40,547 nucleotides of DNA from Flavobacteriaceae bacterium (GCA_947457105.1 CANGUP010000005.1:1-40547); one strand, 5' to 3'; counted from the stretch's first letter, positions 23,232-33,012 are shown. Numbers and translations are program-made. Notes: generated by a model from the sequence alone, not told the origin.

Positions 23232-24815
23232 TTAATTTATCAATGGGACTTTTATAATAAATGTACTTCCTTTTCCTTTTTCGCTTTCAACAAAAACTTG
23301 ACCATTGTGGTCTTCTACAATTCGTTTTACGTAAGCTAGACCTAATCCGTGTCCTTTTACGTTGTGAATATCGCCTGTATGTTCGCGATAAAACTTTTCA
23401 AAAATTCTTTTTTGAGCTACTTTGCTCATTCCTGTGCCTTGATCTTTTACTTTAATTAGTATAAAATCTTTGATGTTCTCTGTGTATATATCTATAACGG
23501 GCACATCTGGCGAATATTTTATAGCATTGTCTAAAATATTAACAATTACATTGGTAAAGTGTACATCATTTAGTAATGCTGTGGTTCTATTTGCCTCAAA
23601 ATGAGTTGTAATAGCACCTTGTCTATCTTCAATAATTAAATGCACATGATCTATTGCTTCTTCAATAATATCTTGAACGTTTAATGGTTCTTTGGTAATC
23701 TCTAATTCTTTTTTCTCTAGTTTTGAAATCCTGAGAACATTCTCTACTTGAGCATGCATTCGTTTATTTTCGTCTCTAATCATTTGGAGATATCTATAAA
23801 CTTTTTCTTTATCATCAATTACTTTAGGATTTTTAATAGCATCTAAAGCTAAATTGATGGTTGCAATTGGCGTTTTAAACTCATGCGTCATGTTATTAAT
23901 AAAATCAGTTTTGATCTCAGATATTTGACGTTGTTTGATTAATTGGTGCAACGCATTGGCATAAGCTATAATTATTATTAAAGTAAAAACTACCGATAAC
24001 AGCGTTATAGCAAGAATTTCTGAAAACAAGAACTTCTTTTTCTGAGGAAATGTAACTAGCAACATATACTTGTTATTTCCGTCATTGTCTATAAAAACAG
24101 GAATCGAATAAGTAGCATATTTATCAAAATTGAAATATTCTGATTTTATTTTTGTTGCTAATCCATTACTATATATATTGAACTCATATGGGGTTTTGAT
24201 TCCATATTCTTTAAGTTCTTTGTCCAATAATTCATTTAATTGTTCTTTAGAAACACGTTCGTTTATAGGATAATTAGCTACAACATCTTTGTAGGCAATT
24301 TCAAATTGTGCATCTTCAAGAATCTTTAAATCTCCTGCTTTTTCAATGGTTAAATCAGGAATAATTTTGTTCTGAATTCCTGAATTATCAAATGAATTAT
24401 TGTTAAATACTTTAGTTTTTCTTTTTGCTGTGTAATTTTTTACTTTAAGACTATCAAGTCTTTTATCAAAGAACGTAGAAAACATATCATAATCCTCAGA
24501 AATAATGCTGTTGGAATAAATTATTGTTTTATTCGTTTTAGCATTTCTTTCGTAGTAACCGTATTCTAATAAATCTTCACTTTTTGGAGATTTTTTAACA
24601 TTATCTTTAAATCTTCCGTTTTTTTTATAAAAAGCATAACGCTCTTTATTTTGAAGTTTGTTGGCAACGCTACCTAAAACCTGTTTTACATGAAACTTAA
24701 ATTGCTCTTCGTTGTTTTCTAATGAAGTATTAAACCAGTATACTTGGACTAAAATTATCCCAAGTAAGGATAAACTCATTAATAATACCAACAGCCGAAA
24801 AACAAACTTATTCAT
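23232..24815 (-). CDS. rprX: Membrane sensor histidine kinase (RprX-like)
   Basis: A 527-residue protein. Two membrane helices (about residues 4-27 and 262-289) enclose a ~230-residue periplasmic sensor domain with no clear family. The kinase core has the H-box NMTHEFKTPIATINLAL (His ~311), then the ATP-binding G1 box DQGTGMS and G2 box GHGLGLAYVKRIVEDHNG. The start is ATG 24815; GTG 24818 directly precedes it. A TAAATTTG box lies 5 nt upstream, hinting at a leaderless mRNA. It is co-transcribed with its response regulator. Confidence 0.93.
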   Translation of the reverse strand: MNKFVFRLLVLLMSLSLLGIILVQVYWFNTSLENNEEQFKFHVKQVLGSVANKLQNKERYAFYKKNGRFKDNVKKSPKSEDLLEYGYYERNAKTNKTIIYSNSIISEDYDMFSTFFDKRLDSLKVKNYTAKRKTKVFNNNSFDNSGIQNKIIPDLTIEKAGDLKILEDAQFEIAYKDVVANYPINERVSKEQLNELLDKELKEYGIKTPYEFNIYSNGLATKIKSEYFNFDKYATYSIPVFIDNDGNNKYMLLVTFPQKKKFLFSEILAITLLSVVFTLIIIIAYANALHQLIKQRQISEIKTDFINNMTHEFKTPIATINLALDAIKNPKVIDDKEKVYRYLQMIRDENKRMHAQVENVLRISKLEKKELEITKEPLNVQDIIEEAIDHVHLIIEDRQGAITTHFEANRTTALLNDVHFTNVIVNILDNAIKYSPDVPVIDIYTENIKDFILIKVKDQGTGMSKVAQKRIFEKFYREHTGDIHNVKGHGLGLAYVKRIVEDHNGQVFVESEKGKGSTFIIKVPLIN

Positions 24816-24820
24816 CACAA

Positions 24821-24828
24821 CAAATTTA
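24821..24828 (-). promoter_or_regulatory. Putative -7 box of the two-component operon (TAAATTTG)
   Basis: TAAATTTG on the minus strand, 5 nt before ATG 24815. The short distance predicts a leaderless transcript if the box is active. Confidence 0.45.
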
Positions 24829-24886
24829 GTATTTTAACATTTATTCTGTTAATGTATTAACCAAACATTAACATAGAGGTAAATAA

Positions 24887-26605
24887 TTATCTATTTTTCA
24901 ATAAATTGACGATTTCATCGACTTGTTTTTTAGTATCCTCAAAATTTTCATTTTTTATTACAAAATTACTTCTTGCAATTCTTTCTTCATCAGACAATTG
25001 ATTGTTTATTCTTTGTAATACTTTTTCTCTCGTAGTCGAATCACGCTTCAATACACGCGCTATTCTTAACTCTAGTGGTGCTGATACAGTAATAATTTTA
25101 TCACAATCTTTATAACTACCACTTTCAAACAATATAGCCGCTTCTTTTACTAAAATTGGATGGTTTTGATTTGTAGCAATCCAATTATCAAAGTGTTTTT
25201 TTACTGCCGGATGAACAATAGCATTAAGTTGTTTCAGCTTTTCTGGAGCATTGAAAACAATTGCTGCAAGTTTCTCTCTATCTAAAGTTTGGTTATCTGT
25301 AATTAATTCATTTCCAAGAGTTTGTGCAATTTGAGAAATAATCTCAGGAAACTCCATTACTTTTTTTGCTTCTACATCGGAAATATAAACTGGAATGCCT
25401 TTAGAAATAAGATATTTTGCAACCGTAGTTTTACCACTACCTATTCCTCCTGTTAGACCAATTATTTTTGATTTTGTTACAACTGATTCAACAATTTTAT
25501 TTACGGGAGTAACAATTTTATCAATAACTTTTTCTACCGATTTTTGAATTGAAGTTTCCATTTGTTTTTCAAAAATCAACTCTTTTTCAGCTTCAATTGG
25601 ATTGGAATTTATTTTAAAGAACAATTCAGGAAAAGCATCTTGAGGTTTTTTTCTGAGAATATTAATCTTGAAAGATGATTTGAAAAATCCAAAACCATAT
25701 CCAAAAAATTGTTTCCAAACCGCTACAATAGACAATAATCCTATTAATGGATTTCTATTTTGAATACTAGATACAATAAAGATTATTACAAAATATAAAA
25801 AATATAATTTTAATCCCCAATCAAATAGAATTATTAAAAGCCCAACTGAGATTAAAAATCCAAAAACAAATAAAGAAGGTAACCAATAAGTTAGTTTACT
25901 ATACTCTGGATACCAGTGATTTAAAATTGGTCTTGCTTTTCCAAATTTTGATACTTGAAGCGTGAACTTATTCCAATCAATTCTTCTTTTATGATACACA
26001 AAAGCAGAAGAAAAAAGTCTTGTTTGATAACCTAATTTCCATAATCTAATGGATAAATCTGGATCTTCACCTGGATGAATATTTCCGAAACCTTTAGAAT
26101 CTTCGAATGCTTTTTTAGAAATTCCCATATTGAAACTTCTTGGTTGAAATTTATCTATTTTTTCGGAACCACCTCTTATTCCTCCTGTTGTTAGAAAAGA
26201 AGTCATTGAAAAGTTGATAGCTTTTTGAATATTAGAAAATGATTTTAATGCTTTATCAGGACCACCAAAACAATCTACGTAATTGGATTTTAATTCTTTA
26301 TCAACTTCAGAAAGATAGTTATTTGGTATAATACAATCGGAATCAAATATGATAAAATAATCACCTTTGGCTTTCTGCATTCCAAAATTTCTAGAATCTC
26401 CTGGACCAGAATTTGCTTTATAGTAATATGAAATAGATAATTTATCTGTGAATTTCTTTATTACCTCTTCACAGGATATTGAAGAACCGTCTTCTACAAT
26501 TACAATTTCATAATTGCTTTTGTAAGTAGATAATAGTAAACTTTCTAGCAGTTCGTTTATTTCGTCAGGTCTATTATAGACTGGAATAATAATTGAAAAA
26601 TACAT
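24887..26605 (-). CDS. coaE: Fusion: family 2 glycosyltransferase and dephospho-CoA kinase
   Basis: A 572-residue protein with two unrelated parts in one uninterrupted frame. Residues 1-~315 are a GT2 glycosyltransferase: FSIIIPVYNRPDEI, DSD at 88-90, GEDPDLSIRLWKLGY, and two membrane helices at about 241-285. Residues ~335-378 form a charged linker, and ~379-572 are a complete CoaE with P-loop GGIGSGKT (386-393) and VKEAAILFESG. CoaE phosphorylates dephospho-CoA in the last step of coenzyme A synthesis. The linker reads TKSKIIGL where stand-alone enzymes start with Met, so CoaE has lost its own start there. ATG at codon 349 could still allow internal initiation. The start is ATG 26605. Confidence 0.88.
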   Translation of the reverse strand: MYFSIIIPVYNRPDEINELLESLLLSTYKSNYEIVIVEDGSSISCEEVIKKFTDKLSISYYYKANSGPGDSRNFGMQKAKGDYFIIFDSDCIIPNNYLSEVDKELKSNYVDCFGGPDKALKSFSNIQKAINFSMTSFLTTGGIRGGSEKIDKFQPRSFNMGISKKAFEDSKGFGNIHPGEDPDLSIRLWKLGYQTRLFSSAFVYHKRRIDWNKFTLQVSKFGKARPILNHWYPEYSKLTYWLPSLFVFGFLISVGLLIILFDWGLKLYFLYFVIIFIVSSIQNRNPLIGLLSIVAVWKQFFGYGFGFFKSSFKINILRKKPQDAFPELFFKINSNPIEAEKELIFEKQMETSIQKSVEKVIDKIVTPVNKIVESVVTKSKIIGLTGGIGSGKTTVAKYLISKGIPVYISDVEAKKVMEFPEIISQIAQTLGNELITDNQTLDREKLAAIVFNAPEKLKQLNAIVHPAVKKHFDNWIATNQNHPILVKEAAILFESGSYKDCDKIITVSAPLELRIARVLKRDSTTREKVLQRINNQLSDEERIARSNFVIKNENFEDTKKQVDEIVNLLKNR

Positions 26606-26643
26606 TCGAAAAAATTTTAACAAAGATACTCTTTCTATAAAAC

Positions 26644-26670
26644 AAAAGTCCCGCCGAAGTAGGACTTTTT
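26644..26670. terminator. Bidirectional terminator downstream of fabV
   Basis: AAAAGTCC (26644-26651) pairs perfectly with GGACTTTT (26662-26669) over a 10-nt loop, with T-rich flanks on both strands. It separates fabV from the GT2-CoaE gene. In the same gap, GTTCATAA (26743-26750) and TTATGAAC (26777-26784) form a further inverted repeat of unknown meaning. Confidence 0.85.
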
Positions 26671-26810
26671 ATTTATTTAAGAATAAGTTATAATTATTCT
26701 TTCACAACTTTAATTGATTTTAAACCAAATCACGTATTTTGAGTTCATAAGATAGCAAAATAAACACAAATAAAAATTATGAACCTTTAAAATTTATCAA
26801 TTTTAGAAAA

Positions 26811-28001
26811 TTATTTTATACTTGGTACAAAAACTAATTCATTTGCATCTGCATTATAATCAACACCATTAAAACCAAATCCAAATAAATTTAGAAAATC
26901 TTGTTTGTATCCTGCTAAATCTCCTATTTCTACTAATGATTCTGTTGTTGCTTTATCCCATAAATTTGAAACTTGCTCTTGAACATCTTCTCTCATTTCC
27001 CAATCATCGATTCTTATTCTTCCGTTTTCATCAGTTGGAACATCTTTACCAGTATATAATCTTTCACTATAAAGCCTTTGAATTTGCTCGATACATCCTT
27101 CATGAATTCCTTGAGCTTTCATAATTTTATACAACAATGAAATATAAAGTGGAATTACCGGAATTGCAGAACTAGCTTGAGTAACTAATGCTTTATTCAC
27201 AGAAACATATGCCTTTCCTCCTAATTCTTTTAAATCATCAGTAATTGTAAAAGCTGTAGCTTCTAGATGATCTTTAGCTCTACCAATAGTTCCTTTTCTG
27301 TAAACTGCTTCAGTAACTGATGGTCCTATATAAGAATAAGCTATGGTAGTTGCTCCTTGAGCCAATAATCCTGCATTTTTCAAGTCATTCATCCACATTG
27401 ACCAATCTTCACCGCCCATAACCACAACCGTATTATCAATATCTTCTTGATTAGCTGGTTCAATTGATACTTGAGTTACATTACCAGTATGAAAATCTAC
27501 AGTTTTATTTGTGAAAGTTGTTCCTATTGGCTTTAATGTTGAACGATGTAATTCTCCTGTTTCTGGATGCATTCTTACAGGTGAAGCTAAACTATAAATA
27601 ACTAAATCAACTTGACCTAAATCATTTTTAATTAAATCGATAGCCTGTTGCTTTACTTCTTTAGAAAAAGCGTCACCATTAATACTCTTTGCGTATAAAC
27701 CTGCTTTGTGTGCTTCATTTTCAAATGCTGCAGAATTATACCAACCTGGAGAAGCCGTTTTTCCTTCTGAAGCTGGTTTTTCAAAGAAAACTCCAATTGT
27801 TGCTGCATCACATCCGAAAGCACTAGAAATTCTAGAAGCCAATCCGAATCCAGTAGACGCTCCAATAACTAAAACTCGTTTAGCTCCATCAATCTTACCT
27901 TTTGACTTAACGTAATCTATTTGATTTTTAACATTTTGCTCGCAACCCTTTGGATGAGCTGTCAAACAAATAAATCCGCGCATTCTTGGTTCTATAATCA
28001 T
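26811..28001 (-). CDS. fabV: Enoyl-ACP/trans-2-enoyl-CoA reductase FabV
   Basis: A 396-residue protein of normal FabV length. It opens IIEPRMRGFICLTAHPKGCE. The cofactor loop VIGASTGFGLASRI and the FabV-specific Y-x8-K active site (YRKGTIGRAK) are present, along with FFEKPASEGKTASPGWYN. The enzyme reduces the trans-2 double bond of enoyl thioesters with NADH, the last step of fatty-acid elongation, and is resistant to triclosan in characterised cases. It has its own probable promoter and terminator, so it seems monocistronic. Confidence 0.97.
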   Translation of the reverse strand: MIIEPRMRGFICLTAHPKGCEQNVKNQIDYVKSKGKIDGAKRVLVIGASTGFGLASRISSAFGCDAATIGVFFEKPASEGKTASPGWYNSAAFENEAHKAGLYAKSINGDAFSKEVKQQAIDLIKNDLGQVDLVIYSLASPVRMHPETGELHRSTLKPIGTTFTNKTVDFHTGNVTQVSIEPANQEDIDNTVVVMGGEDWSMWMNDLKNAGLLAQGATTIAYSYIGPSVTEAVYRKGTIGRAKDHLEATAFTITDDLKELGGKAYVSVNKALVTQASSAIPVIPLYISLLYKIMKAQGIHEGCIEQIQRLYSERLYTGKDVPTDENGRIRIDDWEMREDVQEQVSNLWDKATTESLVEIGDLAGYKQDFLNLFGFGFNGVDYNADANELVFVPSIK

Positions 28002-28043
28002 ATCTTTAACTTTATTCGTTTATTTAGTTTGTCTTTGAAAAAA

Positions 28044-28051
28044 CAAATATA
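28044..28051 (-). promoter_or_regulatory. Putative -7 box of fabV (TATATTTG)
   Basis: A TAnnTTTG match on the minus strand, 42 nt before the fabV ATG and in the gap after recN. It supports separate transcription of fabV. Confidence 0.5.
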
Positions 28052-28062
28052 ATTCTATATTT

Positions 28063-29715
28063 TTAGTTAAGCAATTCCTTCGCATGAATTAAGGCAGAAT
28101 CTGAAATAACAGAACCCGACAACATTTGAGCAATTTCAATAATTCGCTCATCATCAGACAACAATTTCAATTCAGAGTGTGTTTGATTGTCTTTAATAAC
28201 TTTAAAAACTTTAAAATGATCTTTTCCTTTACTGGCTATTTGTGGTAGATGAGTTATGGCAAAAACTTGCATATTACTACTCATGTTTTTCATTATTTCT
28301 GCCATTTTATGCGCGATTTCTCCAGAAACTCCGGTATCAATTTCATCAAATATTATTGTAGGAAGATTTGAAAATTGAGATAAAATTGCTTTCACTGCCA
28401 ACATTATCCTAGACATTTCTCCACCAGAAGCCACTTTTTTTAACAAGCCGAAATCTGATCCTTTATTGGCTGAAAACAAAAATATAATTTCGTCTTTTCC
28501 ATTATTGTAAAACTCCTCATTTAAATCTACTTGTATGTTAAACCTTGCATTAGGCATTCCTAAATTTGATAAAAATAAAGCTAATTTATCGGTTAAAACT
28601 GGTATTGCTTTTTCTCGATTATCGTGAATTTTATTAGCTAAAACATTTAAGTGATTTTCAAATTGAATAATTTGATTTTCAATTTCAACAATTTCAGATT
28701 CTAATGTGGTTACAGAAACTACTTTATTATCTAAATCATCTTGAATAACTAATAACTCATCAACCGTATTTACTTGATGCTTTTTTAATAAAGTATAAAT
28801 CAATTGTAATTTCTGATTTGTGAAATCTAAAGCTTCAGGATCAGAAAAAATAGTTTCTGAAAGTTGATTGAGTTCCTTTTCAATATCATCAAATTCAATT
28901 AAAGTACTATTCAATCTTTCAAAAAGTAAATTATATTCAGTAGAAAGTCCGGCTATTTTTTGCAAAGAAGCTTTTACTTCTTTTAAATTTTGCAAAACAC
29001 CAAATTGTTCATCATTAGCTATTGCCAAAGATTTTACTAAAGTTTCTTTGATAAATTCAACATTATTAAGCTTTTCAAAACTTGATTCAAGCTCTTCTAA
29101 CTCTCCAGATTTTAATTGTGCAGAAAGTAATTCTTCCAGAAGAAAAGTATTATAATCTTGTTCTTTTAAAACAGAAGAAAACGATTCTTTTTTAGACTTT
29201 AAATCTGATTTGAGCTTTTTATATTCTTTAAGTTGGATTGAATATTGTGAAATAAAATCAAAATTAGATGCAACAGAATCTATTATTTGAAATTGTACCA
29301 AGTCATCAGACAATTCTTGAGTTTGGTGTTGTGAATGAATATCTATTAAATAATTACTTAATTCTTGTAATTCATTTAAATTGACAGGTGTATCATTAAT
29401 AAAGGCTCTTGATTTTCCTGAAGGTAATATTTCTCTTCTAATAATTGTTTCCTCTTCGTAGTCAAGGTCATTTGAAACAAAAAAAGATTTCAGATTATAA
29501 TTTTTAATTTGAAAATGTGCTTCAATGATACATTTTTCTTCTTTATTCTTCAGAGAAGTTAAATCGGCACGCTTTCCTAAGACCAAGCTTAACGCTCCTA
29601 GAAGGATTGATTTTCCTGCACCAGTTTCACCAGTAATAACAGAAAATCCATCTGTGAATTTAACAGATAGCTTTTCAATTAAAGCAAAATTTTCAATAGA
29701 TAATGATGTAATCAT
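28063..29715 (-). CDS. recN: DNA repair ATPase RecN
   Basis: A 550-residue SMC-like protein. Walker A GETGAGKS is at 29-36, a long central coiled coil is rich in Glu, Lys and Leu (about 150-370), and the C-terminal half has the signature KVASGGEMSRIMLA with Walker B IIFDEIDTGVSG. RecN acts early at double-strand breaks, bridging DNA for recombination. It lies 21 nt downstream of porD at the end of the bamD-to-recN gene string. Confidence 0.96.
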   Translation of the reverse strand: MITSLSIENFALIEKLSVKFTDGFSVITGETGAGKSILLGALSLVLGKRADLTSLKNKEEKCIIEAHFQIKNYNLKSFFVSNDLDYEEETIIRREILPSGKSRAFINDTPVNLNELQELSNYLIDIHSQHQTQELSDDLVQFQIIDSVASNFDFISQYSIQLKEYKKLKSDLKSKKESFSSVLKEQDYNTFLLEELLSAQLKSGELEELESSFEKLNNVEFIKETLVKSLAIANDEQFGVLQNLKEVKASLQKIAGLSTEYNLLFERLNSTLIEFDDIEKELNQLSETIFSDPEALDFTNQKLQLIYTLLKKHQVNTVDELLVIQDDLDNKVVSVTTLESEIVEIENQIIQFENHLNVLANKIHDNREKAIPVLTDKLALFLSNLGMPNARFNIQVDLNEEFYNNGKDEIIFLFSANKGSDFGLLKKVASGGEMSRIMLAVKAILSQFSNLPTIIFDEIDTGVSGEIAHKMAEIMKNMSSNMQVFAITHLPQIASKGKDHFKVFKVIKDNQTHSELKLLSDDERIIEIAQMLSGSVISDSALIHAKELLN

Positions 29716-29736
29716 TGGTAAAGATTTAACTCCAAA

Positions 29737-30624
29737 TTAAAACTTTATATTCAACCATTTAGAAGAATTCGTAGGTGAAATTTTAGATAATTTATCAACT
29801 AAACCATCAATAGTAACACTTGGACCACCAGAAAAAACGGATACAATTTCATCTGACTTTGCATCGAAAAATATCCTTGTTAAATAAGCATTAGGTCTAA
29901 CGCTGTGAACAGTATGCAAGGTATTTATTGCCGAAACAATTTCTTCTTTAGATGCTTTTAAATCTTTATGCATGTTATCTAAACCATTAAAATGATATTG
30001 AAACAAAGCTTCTCTCAATGGTCTGAAAGTTGTTGACATAACATCATTTACTAGATAAAATCGATTTTGAGTTTTCTCGGTTTGTGACCATCCTTTTCCT
30101 CCGGTAGGAGCAGCAATACTCACAATTTCTTGTGCTGATTGAAAATATGGAGTGCCACTATCTAATGCAAAACTTTCTGCATCAAAGCCCAATATGATAT
30201 AATTATAAAAAGCAATTACAGAAACTAAGTTAGAATCATAACTATTCGGATTGTAAAACAAATTTTGAAATTCTACATATTGAAAACTAAAATCTTTATC
30301 GTTTATATTTAGTAAGGGACTTGAAAAGTTTGAATTGTAAATTGGACGAGAAGATTGTACTTGAATACTTGCTTCAAAGTTATTATTTTCAAATGAATTA
30401 ACAGTAATAAAATAAGTACAGCTTATTTTTTCATTTTCTTTAAATGCCTTTTCTGTCCAAACTGTTTTATTTATAAAATCATTTAGAGATGTTTCTAAAT
30501 TTTTAAAGATTTGAGTATTTACGTTAGTAATTTTATCATAATTCACAATTACTTTACAATTAAGTTCTTGTGAATAAACGTTTGCAAATAAGAACAAAAA
30601 AACTAATATTAAAATACTACGCAT
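29737..30624 (-). CDS. porD: DUF4835 protein, type IX secretion PorD-like
   Basis: A 295-residue protein with a signal peptide (residues 1-18, LFANVYSQ). The mature part starts ELNCKVIVNYDKI and contains SSRPIYNSNF, FYNYIILGFDAESFALDSGT and the C-terminal TRIFFDAKSDEIVSVFSGG, all typical of DUF4835. The family is annotated as PorD in the type IX secretion system; I recall this rather than derive it. Its start overlaps the end of coaBC by 8 nt, so translation is probably coupled. Confidence 0.8.
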   Translation of the reverse strand: MRSILILVFLFLFANVYSQELNCKVIVNYDKITNVNTQIFKNLETSLNDFINKTVWTEKAFKENEKISCTYFITVNSFENNNFEASIQVQSSRPIYNSNFSSPLLNINDKDFSFQYVEFQNLFYNPNSYDSNLVSVIAFYNYIILGFDAESFALDSGTPYFQSAQEIVSIAAPTGGKGWSQTEKTQNRFYLVNDVMSTTFRPLREALFQYHFNGLDNMHKDLKASKEEIVSAINTLHTVHSVRPNAYLTRIFFDAKSDEIVSVFSGGPSVTIDGLVDKLSKISPTNSSKWLNIKF

Positions 30625-31828
30625 GATAATGATTTATTATTTTATTTAAAATATCAATAGCTACATCTTCTTTAGATTTCAAATCCATTGGTTCAATGGT
30701 AAAATCTTTGTCAATGAAAGTAACTTTATTGGTTGGTTTTCCAAAACCAGCACCTTCATCTTGAAGCGAATTTAAAACTATCAAATCTAAGTTTTTTTTC
30801 TGAATTTTCAACTTAGCATTTTCAATTTCATTTTCAGTTTCTAAAGCGAAGCCAATTAAAAATTGATTTCTCTTTATTTCTCCTAATGAGGCTAAAATAT
30901 CTTTAGTTTTTTCTAATTCAATTGTAAAACTAGCTTCACTCTTTTTAATCTTTTGTTCCGCAACATTCTTCGGTCTATAATCAGCAACCGCAGCTGCTGC
31001 AATAGCGACATCAACATCATTATAAAACTCATGACAAGCTACATACATTTGTTGAGCTGAAACTACTCTAATCAAATTAATTTGATTATTCTTCACTTTA
31101 AAATGTGTAGGTCCTGAAATTAAAACTACTTCTGCACCAAGATTTGCTGCTTCATTTGCGATATCAAAACCCATTTTTCCAGACGAATGATTTCCTATAA
31201 AACGAACAGGATCTATTGCTTCGTAAGTTGGACCAGCAGTTATTAGTATTTTTTTTCCTTTTAAAGGTAATTTACTTGATAAATCGGCTTCTAAGAAAGC
31301 AACAATATTTTCAGGTTCTGCCATTCTACCTTCACCAGAAAGTCCGCTTGCTAATTCGCCTAATTCGGATGGTATTATCGTATTTCCAAATTGTAGTAAT
31401 GTTCTAAAAGAACTTACTGTTGAAGGGTGTTTGTACATATCCAAATCCATTGCAGGAGCAAAATAAACTGGACATTTCGCTGATAAATAGGTTGCGATTA
31501 ATAAGTTATCACAATTTCCATTTACCATTTTTGATAATGTATTGGCTGTTGCGGGAGCAATAACCATTAAATCTGCCCATAAACCTAATTCGACGTGATT
31601 GTTCCATTTAGCGTTCTCATCTTCTTCATTGTAAAATGTTGAATGAACTGGGTTTTTAGACAATGTGGATAATGTTAATGGAGTTACAAAATCCTTAGAA
31701 GCAGGTGTCATTATCACTTGGACATGTGCACCTGCTTTTATAAATAGACGAACTAATGTCGCTGTTTTGTATGCGGCAATTCCACCAGAAACACCTAGTA
31801 TTATTTTTTTACCGCTTAAAACTGACAT
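30617..31828 (-). CDS. coaBC: CoaBC, bifunctional coenzyme A synthesis enzyme
   Basis: A 403-residue protein. Residues 1-~180 are the flavin-dependent decarboxylase CoaC: GVSGGIAAYK, active-site H78 and PAMD at 125-128. Residues ~190-403 are the ligase CoaB: VRFIGNHSSGKMG, AAVADYRP and VLNSLQDEGAGFG. It couples cysteine to phosphopantothenate, then decarboxylates the product. Two CoaC positions differ from the E. coli pattern: PAMN is PAMD, and the substrate-loop Cys (ACGDxGxGRM) is Ser161 in LASGLSGEGRM. I believe both are usual in Bacteroidota. Confidence 0.95.
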   Translation of the reverse strand: MSVLSGKKIILGVSGGIAAYKTATLVRLFIKAGAHVQVIMTPASKDFVTPLTLSTLSKNPVHSTFYNEEDENAKWNNHVELGLWADLMVIAPATANTLSKMVNGNCDNLLIATYLSAKCPVYFAPAMDLDMYKHPSTVSSFRTLLQFGNTIIPSELGELASGLSGEGRMAEPENIVAFLEADLSSKLPLKGKKILITAGPTYEAIDPVRFIGNHSSGKMGFDIANEAANLGAEVVLISGPTHFKVKNNQINLIRVVSAQQMYVACHEFYNDVDVAIAAAAVADYRPKNVAEQKIKKSEASFTIELEKTKDILASLGEIKRNQFLIGFALETENEIENAKLKIQKKNLDLIVLNSLQDEGAGFGKPTNKVTFIDKDFTIEPMDLKSKEDVAIDILNKIINHYHA

Positions 31829-31837
31829 TGTCTTATA

Positions 31838-32155
31838 TTATTTGTTTGTATCTTTATGATATATCTTTCCATCCAACCATTCCTGTACAGCAAGAGCGTG
31901 AGGTTTAGGAAGCTTTTCATAAAATTTAGAAACTTCAATTTGTTCTTTGTTTTCAAAGACTTCTTCTAAGCTATCATTGTAAGTTGCAAATTCATCTAAC
32001 TTTTCAATCAATTCTTTTTTGATTTCAGTGTTGATTTGGTTTGCTCTTTTAGCCATAATAGTTATTGCTTCATAAACATTCCCGGTAGGTTCTTCAATAA
32101 CATTTTTATTGTAAGTTATTGTGTTTACTGGTGCATTGGTCTTTTTTAAATCCAT
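31838..32155 (-). CDS. rpoZ: RNA polymerase omega subunit (Bacteroidota type)
   Basis: A 105-residue protein. GNVYEAITIMAKRANQIN matches the omega core helix that wraps the beta' C-terminus. The rest, including KFYEKLPKPHALAVQEWLDGKI, is typical of the divergent Bacteroidota form. It lies 9 nt upstream of coaBC and 6 nt downstream of bamD, an arrangement usual in this group. Confidence 0.88.
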   Translation of the reverse strand: MDLKKTNAPVNTITYNKNVIEEPTGNVYEAITIMAKRANQINTEIKKELIEKLDEFATYNDSLEEVFENKEQIEVSKFYEKLPKPHALAVQEWLDGKIYHKDTNK

Positions 32156-32161
32156 GACTTT

Positions 32162-32956
32162 TTATTTAGAAAATTGTTTTAAATCGTTATCAATCTTAGC
32201 CAACATTTCATCGGCTTGTATTTTATATTTTGTACTTGCGTTGAATTTAACCAAGTTGTTATATGCAGATTTCGCCACATTTAATCGCTCTTCCATTTTT
32301 TGTTCTACACTATTTATTGCCAACTTGTAGGCAGAATCTAACTTGTAAAACAAAGCATCTTCTTTAAATGGAGTTCCTGGATAATCACTTATAAAATTAT
32401 CTAAAGCAATTTGAGCTGCTTTAAAGTCTGATATTGTGTTATACTGTTTTGCGTTTTCAAAAGCTTTTTTCTCTAACTTATTTCTTAAATCAATCGCTAC
32501 TTTATTTGCTTCAGGCAAATAAGTTGAATTAGGATATTCATCAATAAAACTTTGCAATTTAGCTATCGCTTTATCAGTATCTACCTGATCTAAACTATAA
32601 ACAGGAGATAATTTTGAATAACATAATGCCCCTAAATATTTAGCTTCTTCTTGCTTTTCACTTTTTGGATAACTTGAAGCAAAACTTTCAAATTGAAATC
32701 CAGCTAAGTAATACTGTTTTGTTTTGTAATACGATTGTGAAAACATGTAAAACATTTTCTCTGCTTGCGGCTTCCCTTTGTATCCAGGAGCAATTTGCTC
32801 GAACAAACGTATCGCTTTGCTATATTTACCATTGTCGTACATTTTTGCAGCAACATCATACTTAGCAGCAACATCTTCATTCTTCAATGCTTTTTGATAT
32901 TCGCTACAAGACGAAAAAAGAACAACTAATACGATAAGATAAACTATTTTCTTCAT
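32162..32956 (-). CDS. bamD: Outer membrane assembly lipoprotein BamD
   Basis: A 264-residue protein with a type II signal peptide (LVVLFSSC, lipidated Cys ~17). It contains several tetratricopeptide-like helical pairs: DNGKYSKAIRLFEQIAPGYKG, FASSYPKSEKQEEAKYLGA and YPNSTYLPEANKVAIDLR. BamD is the essential lipoprotein of the BAM complex that inserts barrels into the outer membrane. It is first in the bamD-rpoZ-coaBC-porD-recN string, and a TAATTTTG box lies ~57 nt upstream. Confidence 0.93.
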   Translation of the reverse strand: MKKIVYLIVLVVLFSSCSEYQKALKNEDVAAKYDVAAKMYDNGKYSKAIRLFEQIAPGYKGKPQAEKMFYMFSQSYYKTKQYYLAGFQFESFASSYPKSEKQEEAKYLGALCYSKLSPVYSLDQVDTDKAIAKLQSFIDEYPNSTYLPEANKVAIDLRNKLEKKAFENAKQYNTISDFKAAQIALDNFISDYPGTPFKEDALFYKLDSAYKLAINSVEQKMEERLNVAKSAYNNLVKFNASTKYKIQADEMLAKIDNDLKQFSK

Positions 32957-33012
32957 TTTTATTTTTATGGATACAGGTTTTTAAAGGATTTTACTTCTCA
33001 AAAAACGAACTG

